From assembly GCA_014652975.1 (NCBI GenBank), contig BMZV01000001.1:372001-436000 (forward strand): a DNA stretch of 64,000 nucleotides, written 5' to 3'. The position numbers were made by a program, and so were the translations under genes. Below are positions 46,543-56,044 of the stretch, in pieces; the stretch's first letter is position 1, and each line of letters opens with the position of its first letter. This stretch comes from Kocuria marina (GTDB taxonomy: Bacteria; Actinomycetota; Actinomycetes; Actinomycetales; Micrococcaceae). The notes beneath the pieces were generated by a model. The model had not been told where the DNA came from and did no database searches. It worked only from the letters and a program-made list of their open reading frames with translations.

Positions 46543-46662
46543 GTGAGTTCCTTCGCTCGCTGGGTGGAGGCGTTGGGTGGGGCCGTTGGGCCGGACCGGA
46601 TAGCGGGGCTTCGGGACGACCGCGGGGACGACGCCGCCGGGACGACGCCGCGCGAACCGCTC

Positions 46663-49551
46663 CTACTTGCTCGCGGAACGCCCCGCGCCGGCGGTCTTGC
46701 GCGTGGTCTTCCTGGCCGCGCCACTCTTGGTAGCCGCACCCTTGGCCGTGGAACGTTTCGTCGTGCCGCTCTTGGCCGAGCTGCGAGAGCGCGACGTCGT
46801 CTTGGCGGGCGCCGGGCCCTTCGCCCGCTTCTCGGCGAGCAACTGGGACGCGCGGGCCGCGGTGATCTGCTCGATCGCCTCGGCACGCGGGACCGTCACG
46901 TTGGTCTCCCCGTCCGTGATGTACGCGCCGAAGCGGCCTTCCTTAATGACCATGCGCTTCTCGGTCAGGGGATCCGCACCCAGATCCGCGAGCGGGGGCT
47001 TGGCGGCCTGGCGACCGCGCTGCTTGGGCTGCGCGTAAATGGTCTTGGCCTCGTCCAGGGTGATCGTGAAGATCTGGTCCTCGGAACCGATCGACCGGGA
47101 GTCGGAGCCCTTCTTCAGGTACGGGCCGTAACGCCCGTTCTGCACCGTGATGGTTTCACCGTCGGTGTCCTCACCCAGTACCCGGGGAAGGGACAGCAGC
47201 TTGAGGGCGTCGTCCAGGGTGATGTCCTGCAGGTTCATGGACGAGAACAGGGATGCCGTGTTGGGCTTGGGCCGCTCGACCTTCTTGGGCTTGGGCTTGC
47301 CGTTCTTGTAGTACTCGGTGGGGATCGCGTCCAGTTCCTCCTGCGTGGGCTCCGGGATCACCTCCGTGACGTAGGGACCGTAACGGCCGTCCTTGGCCAC
47401 GATCATCCGACCGGTGTCCGGGTTCACGCCCAGCTCACGGCCGTCCGCCTTCCCGATCTCCATGAGTTCCCGCGCCTTCTCGGGCGTGAGCTCATCCGGG
47501 GCGAGGTCCAGCGGGACGTTCGCGCGCACCGGGTCGGTCAGTTCCCCCGTCGCCGGGTCCACCGTGCCACCGGTCTCGAGGTACGGACCGAACTTTCCCA
47601 CGCGCAACGTGATCTCGTCCGTGACGGGGATCGAGTTCACGGCGCGGGCGTCGATCTCCCCGAGGTCGTCCACGAGCGGCTTGAGTCCTGGTTCGGAGGC
47701 GGTGTCACCGAAGTAGAACCCCTCGAGCCACTTGACCCGCTCGGCCTCGCCACGGGCGATCCGGTCCAGGTCCTCCTCGAGCTCCGCCGTGAAGTCGTAG
47801 TCCACGTAGTCGGAGAAATGCTCCTCCAACAACCGCACCACGGAGAACGCGAGCCAGGACGGGATCAACGCCGAGCCGCGCACCTGCACGTAACCGCGGT
47901 CCATGATCGTGGAGATGGTCGCGGCGTACGTGGAGGGCCGCCCGATCCCCAGTTCATCCAGGGTCTTCACGAGGGAGGCCTCTGTGTAGCGGGCGGGGGG
48001 CGTGGTGGTGTGCCCGTCCGCGGTGACCTCGGAGGCGTCCAGGGCGTCACCCTCGGCCATCACGGGCAGCCGCTTGTCCTCGGACTTCTCGGACTGCTTC
48101 GAGTTCTCATGGGCGAGATCCGGGTTCACGTCCCGGCCCTCCTCGTACGCGGCCAGGAACCCCCGGAAGGTGATGACGGTCCCGGAAGCCGAGAACTCGG
48201 CGTCGGCCCCGGAATGCTCACCGGCGGCGGAGGTGGCCGTGGCGCCCAGGCGGACGGTCGCGGTGCTGCCCTTGGCGTCCTCCATCTGGGAGGCCACGGT
48301 GCGCTTCCAGATCAGCTCGTAGAGCTTGAACTCGTCCACGGACAGCTGCGAGCGCACCTGCGACGGGGTGCGGAAGGTGTCCCCCGCGGGGCGCACGGCC
48401 TCGTGGGCCTCCTGCGCGTTCTTGGACTTGGACGCGTACACGCGCTTGGAGGCGGGGACGAACTCTGCGCCGTAGAGCTCCTTGGCCTGTGAGCGCGCGG
48501 CGTTGACCGCCTGATCGGACAGCGCGACCGAGTCGGTACGCATGTACGTGATGTAGCCGTTCTCGTACAACCGCTGCGCAACCCGCATGGTGGTGCGCGA
48601 GGTGAAACGCAGCTTGCGAGCGGCCTCCTGCTGCAGCGTGGAGGTGGTGAACGGTGCGGCGGGACGGCGCGTGTAGGGCTTGGTCTCGAGCGAACGGACC
48701 GAGAACTCGGCGTCCTGCAATCCGGCCGCGAGCGCCGTGGCCACGGTCTCGTCCAGCGCGGCGGGGGCGTTCTGCCCGGAGGCCTTGAGCTCGCCGCGGT
48801 CCGTGAAGTCCTTGCCGGTGGCCACTCGGCGGCCGTTCAGGGAGCTCAACCGGGCGGTGAAGGCCCGCCCGGCGTCCTGCCCCTCGGGCCGGGAGAAGGT
48901 GCCGGTGAGGTCCCAGTAGTCGGCGGGCACGAACGCAATCCGCTCCCGTTCGCGCTGGACCACCAGGCGGGTGGCCACGGACTGCACGCGCCCGGCGGAG
49001 AGCCCCGAGGAGACCTTGCGCCACAGCACCGGGGAGATCTCGTAGCCGTAGAGCCGGTCCAGGATGCGGCGGGTCTCCTGGGCGTCCACGAGGTCCTGGT
49101 CGATCTCCCGCAACTGCGCGAACCCGCGCTCAATGGCCTCCCGGGTGATCTCCGGGAACGTCAAGCGGTACACGGGGACCTTGGGCTTGAGCACCTGCAA
49201 CAGGTGCCACGCGATCGCCTCACCCTCGCGATCACCATCCGTGGCCAGGTACAGGGCGTCCGCGTCCTTGAGCTTGCGCTTGAGCTCCGTGACCTTCTTC
49301 TTCTTGTCCGGGTTGACCACGTAGTACGGGTCGAACTCGTGCTCCACGTCCACCGCGAACTTGCCGTACGGGCCCTTCTTCATGTCCGTCGGCAGCTCGG
49401 AGGGCTGCGGCAGGTCACGGATGTGGCCCATGGAGGACTCCACTTCATAGGCGTCCCCCAGGTACCCCGCGATCGTCTTCACCTTGGACGGTGACTCCAC
49501 GATCAGCAGGCTCTTGCCCGTACCGGCGTTCTTGGTGGCCTTGGATGCCAA
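46663..49551 (-). CDS. topA: DNA topoisomerase I
   Basis: The 962-residue type IA topoisomerase relaxes negative supercoils. The Toprim domain starts at residue 14 with LIVESPSKVKTIAGYLG, and YLATDGDREGEAIAWHLL carries the DxD metal site. The active-site tyrosine is Y336 in GYITYMRTDSVALS. Instead of zinc fingers the C-terminus has repeated TopA_C4-like basic modules (motifs resembling GRYGPYL four times) and a final tail of Lys/Ser/Thr/Ala repeats, the DNA-binding tail typical of actinobacteria. The start is TTG 49551 after a GAGGAG ribosome site. No ATG fits better. Confidence 0.95.
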   Translation of the reverse strand: MASKATKNAGTGKSLLIVESPSKVKTIAGYLGDAYEVESSMGHIRDLPQPSELPTDMKKGPYGKFAVDVEHEFDPYYVVNPDKKKKVTELKRKLKDADALYLATDGDREGEAIAWHLLQVLKPKVPVYRLTFPEITREAIERGFAQLREIDQDLVDAQETRRILDRLYGYEISPVLWRKVSSGLSAGRVQSVATRLVVQRERERIAFVPADYWDLTGTFSRPEGQDAGRAFTARLSSLNGRRVATGKDFTDRGELKASGQNAPAALDETVATALAAGLQDAEFSVRSLETKPYTRRPAAPFTTSTLQQEAARKLRFTSRTTMRVAQRLYENGYITYMRTDSVALSDQAVNAARSQAKELYGAEFVPASKRVYASKSKNAQEAHEAVRPAGDTFRTPSQVRSQLSVDEFKLYELIWKRTVASQMEDAKGSTATVRLGATATSAAGEHSGADAEFSASGTVITFRGFLAAYEEGRDVNPDLAHENSKQSEKSEDKRLPVMAEGDALDASEVTADGHTTTPPARYTEASLVKTLDELGIGRPSTYAATISTIMDRGYVQVRGSALIPSWLAFSVVRLLEEHFSDYVDYDFTAELEEDLDRIARGEAERVKWLEGFYFGDTASEPGLKPLVDDLGEIDARAVNSIPVTDEITLRVGKFGPYLETGGTVDPATGELTDPVRANVPLDLAPDELTPEKARELMEIGKADGRELGVNPDTGRMIVAKDGRYGPYVTEVIPEPTQEELDAIPTEYYKNGKPKPKKVERPKPNTASLFSSMNLQDITLDDALKLLSLPRVLGEDTDGETITVQNGRYGPYLKKGSDSRSIGSEDQIFTITLDEAKTIYAQPKQRGRQAAKPPLADLGADPLTEKRMVIKEGRFGAYITDGETNVTVPRAEAIEQITAARASQLLAEKRAKGPAPAKTTSRSRSSAKSGTTKRSTAKGAATKSGAARKTTRKTAGAGRSASK

Positions 49552-49709
49552 AGGTGCTCCTCGTCATGACCCGTGGTTGCGGGGCGGGTCTGTGTTCAAT
49601 GCTGGCCGTTCATGCTGATCGGCCGGTGGGCGTGGGCGACGGCGCTCGATTCCTCCGCGTGCCGCGTTCACTTCGTGCCCGGGACGTCAGCGTACGACAC
49701 GCTGGATCA

Positions 49710-50135
49710 CTACAGGTCGTGATCCGGTTCCTCACCCATGGTGAATTCGCGTCCGGTGGCGTCGTCCGGCTCCAGGACCACGTAGTGGAACTTGTAGTTC
49801 GGTGCCCATGGGGTCAGCGGCAATTGTTCCGCCGCCTCCACCTCCGCCCGGGTCTCCAACCGGCGCGCCCGGCCGTGGACCACCGCGGATTCAACGTGGG
49901 TGCCCTCGACCTTGTCCACCTCGAATGCCACGTGGTTGTTCACCACCAGGCTGGCCAGCTTGGTGCCCTGTGACGTGCGGAAATAGATCTTGCGCTGACT
50001 GACCACGTGATTGACCGGGAAGATGTCCACGAGGCCCGCGCCCTGGACGGCAAGGCGGCCGTACGGCATGTCGCCCAACAACTCCCAGACCCGCTGGGAA
50101 TCCATGACCCGGAAGGGATTCAGGTTCTCGCTCAT
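49710..50135 (-). CDS. Pyridoxamine 5'-phosphate oxidase-fold protein (paralogue A)
   Basis: The 141-residue split-barrel flavin/F420-binding family protein has the short PNPOx domain pattern: YGRLAVQGAGLVDIFPVNHVV, KIYFRTSQGTKLASLVVN, and HVAFEVDKVEGTHVESAVVHGRARRL. Such small members are flavin- or F420-dependent reductases or haem-binding proteins. The cofactor is not decided by sequence. It follows the methyltransferase gene by about 10 bp in one transcript and is a paralogue of the gene at 52045. Confidence 0.82.
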   Translation of the reverse strand: MSENLNPFRVMDSQRVWELLGDMPYGRLAVQGAGLVDIFPVNHVVSQRKIYFRTSQGTKLASLVVNNHVAFEVDKVEGTHVESAVVHGRARRLETRAEVEAAEQLPLTPWAPNYKFHYVVLEPDDATGREFTMGEEPDHDL

Positions 50136-50145
50136 GGGTTCAGTC

Positions 50146-52041
50146 TTACACCTCCGTCAGGAAGCCATGTGTGATCAGGCCTTTGATTTCACGCAGCAGC
50201 TGGGGTGCCGGGCCGTCCTGCCACCCCAGCAGCGATCCGAGGGCCGTGAGGATCTGCCCCGCGCTGAGCTCGCCGTCGCACACGCCCGCGAAGCCCGCCG
50301 CCTCGCTCGAGAGGATCACGCTCCGACGCAGTCCCGCCCCCTGCCGCAACAGGATCAGGGCCGGGTCCGGGGCCCCGGGTGTGCCGTGGCGTTCCTCGGT
50401 CACGTCCTGCGCCACGGTGTAGTGCCGCGCGAGCCACGCGGGATCGGTGTCCGACGCCGCTGCCGGGCCGCGAGCGCCGTGGTCCGCCTCGTCGCGCGCC
50501 ATGCGCAGCATGCGCTCCCACTCCGCGGCGAGCGCCGGGGCGATGGGTTGCTGGATCGGGTGCGGGACGGTCTCGAAGATCCGCGGTGCAATATCCGGTG
50601 TTTCCTCACCCGGGCGGTACAACCACACCATGCCGAAGCCCACCGCGGCCACGTCCCGGGAGTCGAAGTCGTCCAGGTAGGCCGCGTAGGCACGTTCGTA
50701 GTCGGCGACGTCGCGCTGCTGGGACGCGTCCCGCAACCAGGTCTCGGCGTACTCGCACGGGTCCTGCACTTCACGTTGGACGAGCCACGCGCCGGTTCCC
50801 GGCGGCACCCACGACGCCGGCCCGCGGGACCACGTGGTCGAGGGCTCCTCGTGCGGATCGCGCGGGATCTCCCAGTTCGCGAGCAGGTGCGCGGTGGCCC
50901 CCGGGTTCAACACGGTGGGCAGCGCGCCCAATAATTCCCGCACGAGCCGGTCCCCCGGCAGACCGCCGTCCCGGTAGGTGAAGCGGTCCTCGGCGTGTTC
51001 GTCCGGGCTGCGCGGCGTGATCACGAAGGGCGGGTTGGACACGACCATGTCGAACCGGCGATCCGCCACGGGCTCCAACAGGCTCCCCCGTTCCAGGCTC
51101 ACCCGGGCGGGCAAGTCCCACGGGTCCACGTCCAGTGCCTCGGCGTTGAGGATCAGGTTGAACCGCGCGGTGGCCAGTGCGCGGTCGGAGATGTCCGTGG
51201 CCGTGACGTGGCGCGCGTGGGCCAAGAGGTGGAAGGTCTGGATCCCGCATCCGGTCCCCAGATCCAGGGCGGTGTCCACGGGCCGGCGCGGTGTGGACTG
51301 CACGAGGGTCAGCGATGCACCCCCGATGCCCAGCACGTGGTCATGGCGCAGCACGCCCGGTCGCTGGAACGCACCCAGGTCGCTCGCGACGTACAGCTCG
51401 GCCGAGGAATCCGTGGCGTAGGGCCGCAGATCCACCGCGGAACGCACTGTGACGGAGGGCGCGGGGGTATCCGCCGCTGCGCTCTCGTCCGGGTTCGCGT
51501 GGGACGGGCAGTTCTCACCGAGCCCGCGCACAGCGGCCTCGACGGCGCCTTCGGCCGACTCGGTGGCGGCATCGGCGGCACCACCGGCCGGCTCAACGCC
51601 GGCCTCGACCAGATCCAACCGTTGCAGGCCGGAAGCGCCCACGGAGGGCAGCGCGGCGTCGAGCGATGTGGCCGTTACGGGGTCCCCGAGCAGGAAGAAC
51701 GCGGCGAGGGTGATCAACGCGGCGACGTCATGGCCCGCGGAATCCGCAGCGTTGCCGACGCCGCGCGGTGAGGAGTGAGTATCTTCCGCACCGCCCGGCA
51801 CCGAACGGAGGTCCTGCGAGCGCCGTTGCAGGGCGCGACGGGCAGGGACCGCCTGGTCCCGCGACCACGCGGACATGGCCTGCTCGCCCACGAGGTCCGT
51901 GACCCCGTCCACCGTGAACCCCGCGGCCACGAGGTCGTCGTGGAGGCGGGCGATCAGCTCCGGGTCATCGGAGCGCGGGGCATCCGGGACCACGCTGAAC
52001 GCGGGCCCGGGAGCGGCGTCGTTGGGACAGGAAGAGACCAC
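50146..52041 (-). CDS. SAM-dependent methyltransferase with long N-terminal extension
   Basis: The 631-residue protein contains a class I methyltransferase core: motif I TALDLGTGCG at residues 257-266, the NPPF motif (SNPPF, 335-339), and VTATDISDRAL in between. NPPF-type sequences occur in enzymes that methylate N6-adenine or the amide of glutamine (PrmC/HemK class), or guanine in rRNA (RsmC-like). About 250 residues precede it, with a weak conserved segment around DDLVAAGFTVDGVTDLVGEQAMSAW and a variable middle. The C-terminal 230 residues contain a winged-helix-like end. The start is GTG 52041. Target unknown; this domain set is conserved in actinobacteria beside topA. Confidence 0.8.
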   Translation of the reverse strand: MVSSCPNDAAPGPAFSVVPDAPRSDDPELIARLHDDLVAAGFTVDGVTDLVGEQAMSAWSRDQAVPARRALQRRSQDLRSVPGGAEDTHSSPRGVGNAADSAGHDVAALITLAAFFLLGDPVTATSLDAALPSVGASGLQRLDLVEAGVEPAGGAADAATESAEGAVEAAVRGLGENCPSHANPDESAAADTPAPSVTVRSAVDLRPYATDSSAELYVASDLGAFQRPGVLRHDHVLGIGGASLTLVQSTPRRPVDTALDLGTGCGIQTFHLLAHARHVTATDISDRALATARFNLILNAEALDVDPWDLPARVSLERGSLLEPVADRRFDMVVSNPPFVITPRSPDEHAEDRFTYRDGGLPGDRLVRELLGALPTVLNPGATAHLLANWEIPRDPHEEPSTTWSRGPASWVPPGTGAWLVQREVQDPCEYAETWLRDASQQRDVADYERAYAAYLDDFDSRDVAAVGFGMVWLYRPGEETPDIAPRIFETVPHPIQQPIAPALAAEWERMLRMARDEADHGARGPAAASDTDPAWLARHYTVAQDVTEERHGTPGAPDPALILLRQGAGLRRSVILSSEAAGFAGVCDGELSAGQILTALGSLLGWQDGPAPQLLREIKGLITHGFLTEV

Positions 52042-52044
52042 CCG

Positions 52045-52503
52045 TCAGTGACCCAACCGGAAGGCGCGACCCGTGATGCGCGTGGGCGTGATCTCCACGA
52101 ACTCGATCTTCTCCGTCTCCAACCACGGTCGCAGACCAAGCTCTTCCACGTACGCGATCCGGTCCGTGTCCGTGATCATCTCGGCCGTGCCGCGCACCAC
52201 CACGGAGTGCGCTTGTGAACCGGCGGCGCGGTCGATCTCGACCGTCACGTTCGGGTTCAGTTGCAGGTGCAGGACCTTGGTGCCCTTGGCGGAGCGGAAA
52301 AAGATCTTCTCGCCGTCGGTCACGATGTTCAGCGGGGTGATGTCGATCTCGTCGCCGTCGCGAGTCGCCAGCCGCGCGAAGCGTGCCTGCTTCAGCAGCT
52401 CCCAGCTCTCCTGTTCGCTCAGCTCGGTGATGGGCGGGACCTGGGACGCGTCATCGTGCTCGTGGGCGATGTTCATGGGGTGCGGGTGCTCAGCGTTGCT
52501 CAT
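52045..52503 (-). CDS. Pyridoxamine 5'-phosphate oxidase-fold protein (paralogue B)
   Basis: The 152-residue protein has the split-barrel domain seen at 49710: FARLATRDGDEIDITPLNIV, KIFFRSAKGTKVLHLQLNPNVTVEID, and HSVVVRGTAEMITD. It is clearly similar to paralogue A, and the two flank the methyltransferase gene. It starts at ATG 52503 and ends 3 bp before the methyltransferase start. The frame is open upstream but that is a shadow. Role probably oxidoreductive; not assigned. Confidence 0.84.
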   Translation of the reverse strand: MSNAEHPHPMNIAHEHDDASQVPPITELSEQESWELLKQARFARLATRDGDEIDITPLNIVTDGEKIFFRSAKGTKVLHLQLNPNVTVEIDRAAGSQAHSVVVRGTAEMITDTDRIAYVEELGLRPWLETEKIEFVEITPTRITGRAFRLGH

Positions 52504-52663
52504 ACCCCCATGATTCCATGCGGGTGCGGGACGTGGGCCAGGTGGCGGTGTCGTCCCCGCATCGAATTCCGGCACCGGGTCCCCGCACAGGCAGGGAGCC
52601 GACGACGCGTGGCGGGCCCCGCGCATTGGTGGCCGGGCGGCGTCGTCCCCGCCCGGCGTGGGC

Positions 52664-52669
52664 CACAAT
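52664..52669 (+). promoter_or_regulatory. -10 box of a probable leaderless helicase transcript
   Basis: CACAAT is followed by six bases and the GTG at 52676. It is a weaker TANNNT-like box than those before gluQ, menB and the PLDc_N gene. Confidence 0.35.
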
Positions 52670-52675
52670 GTCACG

Positions 52676-55006
52676 GTGACGACTTCGCAGGAGATGGTGG
52701 ACCTGCTCGGACGCGGACCCCGCCCCGAGCAGGTACGTCATGTGCGCGAGATCCCGGAACGCGAACCCACCCACGCGCCCTGGCCCGAATGGCTGCACCC
52801 GGATGTGGTCAGCGCATATGAACGGCTGGGTATCCATGAACCGTACGCGCACCAGGTCGCTGCGCTGACCGCTCCGCGACACGCGATCGTGGCCACGGGC
52901 ACCGCTTCGGGGAAGTCCCTGGTCTACCAATCCCTCGTGCTCGACGCCGTGCACCGGGGCAAACTCGCGGTGGCCGAACGCCCCGGCCTGCTGCACCATC
53001 CGGACGAGGCCACGGCCCTCTACATCTCGCCCACCAAGGCCCTGGCCGCGGACCAGCTCACGTCCCTGCGTGCACTCGGTTTCGCGGACGTGCGCGCGGC
53101 GACCTACGACGGGGACACCGATCCCGGCGAGCGCCGTTGGATCCGGGAGCACGCGGACGTGATCCTGTGCAACCCGGACATGCTCCACCACGGGATCCTG
53201 CCGCATCACATCGGCTGGTCTCGGTTCTTCCGGCGGCTGCGGTTCGTGATCGTGGACGAGGCACATTCCTATCGGGGGGTGTTCGGTTCGCACGTGGCCG
53301 TCCTGTTGCGCCGACTTGTCCGGGTCGCGGCGCATTATGGGGCCTCCCCCGTGTTCGTGGGGGCGTCCGCCACGAGTGCGTCCCCGCAGCAGTCATTCGC
53401 CAAGCTCATCGGCGCGTCCGAACAGGACGTGACGGCGGTGACCCGTGACACCTCGCCCCACGGTTCGCGCACCGTGGTGCTGTGGGAGCCGGAACAGTCG
53501 CCCGGCGGTTCGGACAACGGCGCGCCCCGTCGCCGCACGATCACAGCCGAGGCCTCCGACATGCTCACCGACCTGGTGCTGCGTCAGATCCGCACGATCG
53601 CGTTCATCCGTTCCCGCCGCGGCGCGGAGACCATCGCACAGGCGGCCCACCGGCAGCTCGAGGAGGTGGACCCCTCGCTCGGTCATCGCGTGGCCGCCTA
53701 CCGTTCCGGATTCCTGCCGGAGGAACGCCGCGAGCTGGAACAGCAGTTGCGGGACGGGCGGTTGCTGGGGGTCGCGAGCACGTCCGCACTCGAGCTCGGG
53801 ATCGACATCGCGGGGCTCGACGCCGTCCTGGTCGCCGGGTGGCCCGGCACCCGCGCGTCCTTCCTGCAGCAGATCGGCCGCGCCGGGCGGGCGGGCCAGC
53901 ACGCCTTGGCGGCGCTGATCGCCGGTGACGATCCCCTGGACGGCTACTTGGTCAACCACCCCGAGGCAATCTTCGACGTCCCCGTGGAGGCCACGGTGTT
54001 CGAGGCCTCCAACCCCTACGTGCTCGCACCGCACCTGTGCGCGGCCGCCGCAGAACTGCCCCTGCGCCCCGACGAACTCGAGCTGTTCGGGCCCACCGCG
54101 CGCGACGTCGTCGACTCCCTCACGGACGCGGGGCACCTGCGCCGACGCCCGAGCGGGTGGTTCTGGACCCGGTCTGAACAGCCCGCCACCATGGTGTCGA
54201 TCCGTTCCGGGGACGGCGGTCCCGTGCAGATCATCGACTCGGACACCGGCTCGGTGCTCGGCACCATGGGCGCTCCGCAATCGCATTACCAAGCCCACCC
54301 GGGCGCGGTCTACGTGCATCAGGGCCGAACCTATCTGGTGGAGGAACTGGACGAGGAACTACACGTGGCGGCGGTGCGCCGCGCGTTCCCGGACTTCTAC
54401 ACGGTCGCGCGGGACATCACCGAGGTCCGCGTGCGGGACGTGCGCGATTCGATGCAGTGGGGTCCTGTGAGCATCCACCGCGGGGCCGTGGACGTGACCA
54501 CCCAGGTGGTCAGCTATCAACGCAAACTGGTGGCGTCCAACGAGGTGGCGGGTGAGGAACCCCTGGATCTGCCGCCCCGCCAGTTGTCCACCACGGCCAC
54601 ATGGTTCACGGTCTCCGGGGGTCAGCTGGCCGCGATGGGGATCGAGGAACCGGACATCCCCGGCTCCCTGCACGCCGCGGAACACGCGATGATCGGGCTC
54701 CTGCCACTGTTGGCCTCCTGTGACCGGTGGGACGTGGGCGGGCTCTCGACCGCCCTGCACGTGGACACCGAACGGCCCACGATCTTCGTGCACGACGGCC
54801 ACCCCGGCGGTGCGGGCTTCTCCGAGCGCGGGTACGACATGTTCCGGCACTGGATCACCGCCACCCGGGACGCGATCGCGCAGTGCGAATGCGAGTCCGG
54901 TTGCCCCTCGTGCGTGCAGTCCCCCAAGTGCGGCAACCGCAACAATCCGCTCGACAAGGCGGGGGCGCTCAAGCTGCTCAACGGGGTGCTGTCCTTCGCG
55001 CCGTGA
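52676..55006 (+). CDS. DEAD/DEAH-box helicase with DUF1998 cysteine cluster
   Basis: The 776-residue SF2 helicase has Walker A ATGTASGKS at residues 73-81, DEAH at 194-197, a SAT-type motif (ASATSASP), and the helicase C domain ending in GWPGTRASFLQQIGRAGRAGQ. The C-terminal DUF1998 region carries a cysteine cluster at 737, 739, 743, 746 and 752 (CESGCPSC and KCGN), probably a metal site. This is the MrfA/Hrq1-like family, linked in other bacteria to mitomycin and crosslink repair. In mycobacteria the equivalent gene (Rv3649) also lies between topA and the tad locus. GTG 52676 is chosen; GTG 52658 is possible. Confidence 0.9.
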   Translation: MTTSQEMVDLLGRGPRPEQVRHVREIPEREPTHAPWPEWLHPDVVSAYERLGIHEPYAHQVAALTAPRHAIVATGTASGKSLVYQSLVLDAVHRGKLAVAERPGLLHHPDEATALYISPTKALAADQLTSLRALGFADVRAATYDGDTDPGERRWIREHADVILCNPDMLHHGILPHHIGWSRFFRRLRFVIVDEAHSYRGVFGSHVAVLLRRLVRVAAHYGASPVFVGASATSASPQQSFAKLIGASEQDVTAVTRDTSPHGSRTVVLWEPEQSPGGSDNGAPRRRTITAEASDMLTDLVLRQIRTIAFIRSRRGAETIAQAAHRQLEEVDPSLGHRVAAYRSGFLPEERRELEQQLRDGRLLGVASTSALELGIDIAGLDAVLVAGWPGTRASFLQQIGRAGRAGQHALAALIAGDDPLDGYLVNHPEAIFDVPVEATVFEASNPYVLAPHLCAAAAELPLRPDELELFGPTARDVVDSLTDAGHLRRRPSGWFWTRSEQPATMVSIRSGDGGPVQIIDSDTGSVLGTMGAPQSHYQAHPGAVYVHQGRTYLVEELDEELHVAAVRRAFPDFYTVARDITEVRVRDVRDSMQWGPVSIHRGAVDVTTQVVSYQRKLVASNEVAGEEPLDLPPRQLSTTATWFTVSGGQLAAMGIEEPDIPGSLHAAEHAMIGLLPLLASCDRWDVGGLSTALHVDTERPTIFVHDGHPGGAGFSERGYDMFRHWITATRDAIAQCECESGCPSCVQSPKCGNRNNPLDKAGALKLLNGVLSFAP

Positions 55007-55055
55007 TGCGCTCGCGGCTGCCACGCGGCGGGTGGCCGTCCCGCAATGGCTGACT

Positions 55056-55104
55056 ACTCCGAGGTGGGGGACCACTCCGAGGTGGGGGACCACTCCGGGG
55101 CGGG
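55056..55104. repeat. 18-bp tandem repeat downstream of the helicase
   Basis: ACTCCGAGGTGGGGGACC occurs at 55056-55073 and 55074-55091, followed by a partial copy to about 55104. It lies in the short gap between the convergent helicase and Tad operon. Confidence 0.7.
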
Positions 55105-55152
55105 CGCCTGCTGCGGGGCTGATGGCTGCTCCGGGGGTGAAGTTCCCGGAGC

Positions 55153-55572
55153 TCACGGCTCCCCCGGCGGCGGTCCGGCCCGGGACACCCCGGTGGCCGG
55201 GCCCAGTGACGCGAGGGGTTGCGGCAACTCGATCACCGCGGTGACGTCCACGATCGTGTTCTCAGGGGCCACCACCGCGCACTCGGACAACTGCGCCCCG
55301 TTGTCGGCGGCCACCCGCGCAGCCACATCGCACGGGACGCCGGGGCTCAGGCCGCGAGCGACGTCGGCCGCGGCGAGTGCTGCCAAATCCGCCGCCTTGG
55401 CCACACGGTGCGTGAGGATCGCGGCCTGCCCGACGAGCAGGACCACCACGAGGACAAAGCACAGCGTCACGGCCAGTGTCAGACCGTGCACCGTGCCGGA
55501 CCCCTCGTCGCGATGATCTCCCGCGCCCACTGCTCGAGTCCGACGATGCTCGTGCACCTCGTCCGACGTCAT
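55153..55572 (-). CDS. Rv3654c/TadE-like small pseudopilin protein
   Basis: The 139-residue protein shows the N-terminal motif EGSGTVHGLTLAVTLCFVLVV, a type IVb pilin-like helix preceded by basic residues, and AKAADLAALAAADVARG. This matches the Rv3654c-family TadE-like proteins that accompany actinobacterial Tad loci. The remaining extracytoplasmic part is small. Start ATG 55572, one base after the tadE stop, has a GAGG ribosome site; ATG 55587 is possible. It is the last gene of the leftward Tad operon. In mycobacteria the homologue has been reported as secreted, but that cannot be seen here. Confidence 0.83.
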   Translation of the reverse strand: MTSDEVHEHRRTRAVGAGDHRDEGSGTVHGLTLAVTLCFVLVVVLLVGQAAILTHRVAKAADLAALAAADVARGLSPGVPCDVAARVAADNGAQLSECAVVAPENTIVDVTAVIELPQPLASLGPATGVSRAGPPPGEP

Positions 55573-55573
55573 G

Positions 55574-56044
55574 TCACGGCCTCGCATGATCAAGCGTCCC
55601 CGGCCCGGCGCTCGGATCCCCGGTGCTTCCGAGAGCGGTGTCCACGGCCGCGCTGCCCGTGGCCTGCAAGCGCCAATCACTCCACGTCCCCAGGATCCCC
55701 GGGGCGGGGCCGTTCACCGCGACCGTGACCCGGTCGTCCGCGACGCTCACCCGGACGACGGCGGTGTCCCCGGCGATCTCACGCGCCGTGCGTTCCACGA
55801 CCTCGGCGGTTTCTCCCCGGGCGGCGGCGCGCGCGGAGGCCCGGGCGGCTTCTTCGTAGCGCACGGTCGTCATCCCGGCAGCTGCGGCCGCGAGCAGAAC
55901 GGCCAGGAGCAGGACGAGACCGGGCATCATCACGGCCGTTTCGACCGTGACCGCTCCGGCATCCGGATGTCGTGGTGGGCGCTCCGGCTGTCCCGGTGGG
56001 GCTTCGGCGCGATCGTGCGCCGGCACGGTTCTTGACCTTCTCAT
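55574..56044 (-). CDS. tadE: TadE-family minor pseudopilin
   Basis: The 156-residue protein has a basic, Pro-rich leader, then DAGAVTVETAVMMPGLVLLLAVLL. Glu at +5 after G30 is the class III prepilin pattern. A single hydrophobic helix is followed by RYEEAARASARAAARGE and a small extracytoplasmic domain. It would be processed and act as a minor pilin in the Tad secretion apparatus. Start ATG 56044 has a GGAGG ribosome site. It lies downstream of flp with 263 bp between them containing a hairpin. Confidence 0.87.
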   Translation of the reverse strand: MRRSRTVPAHDRAEAPPGQPERPPRHPDAGAVTVETAVMMPGLVLLLAVLLAAAAAGMTTVRYEEAARASARAAARGETAEVVERTAREIAGDTAVVRVSVADDRVTVAVNGPAPGILGTWSDWRLQATGSAAVDTALGSTGDPSAGPGTLDHARP

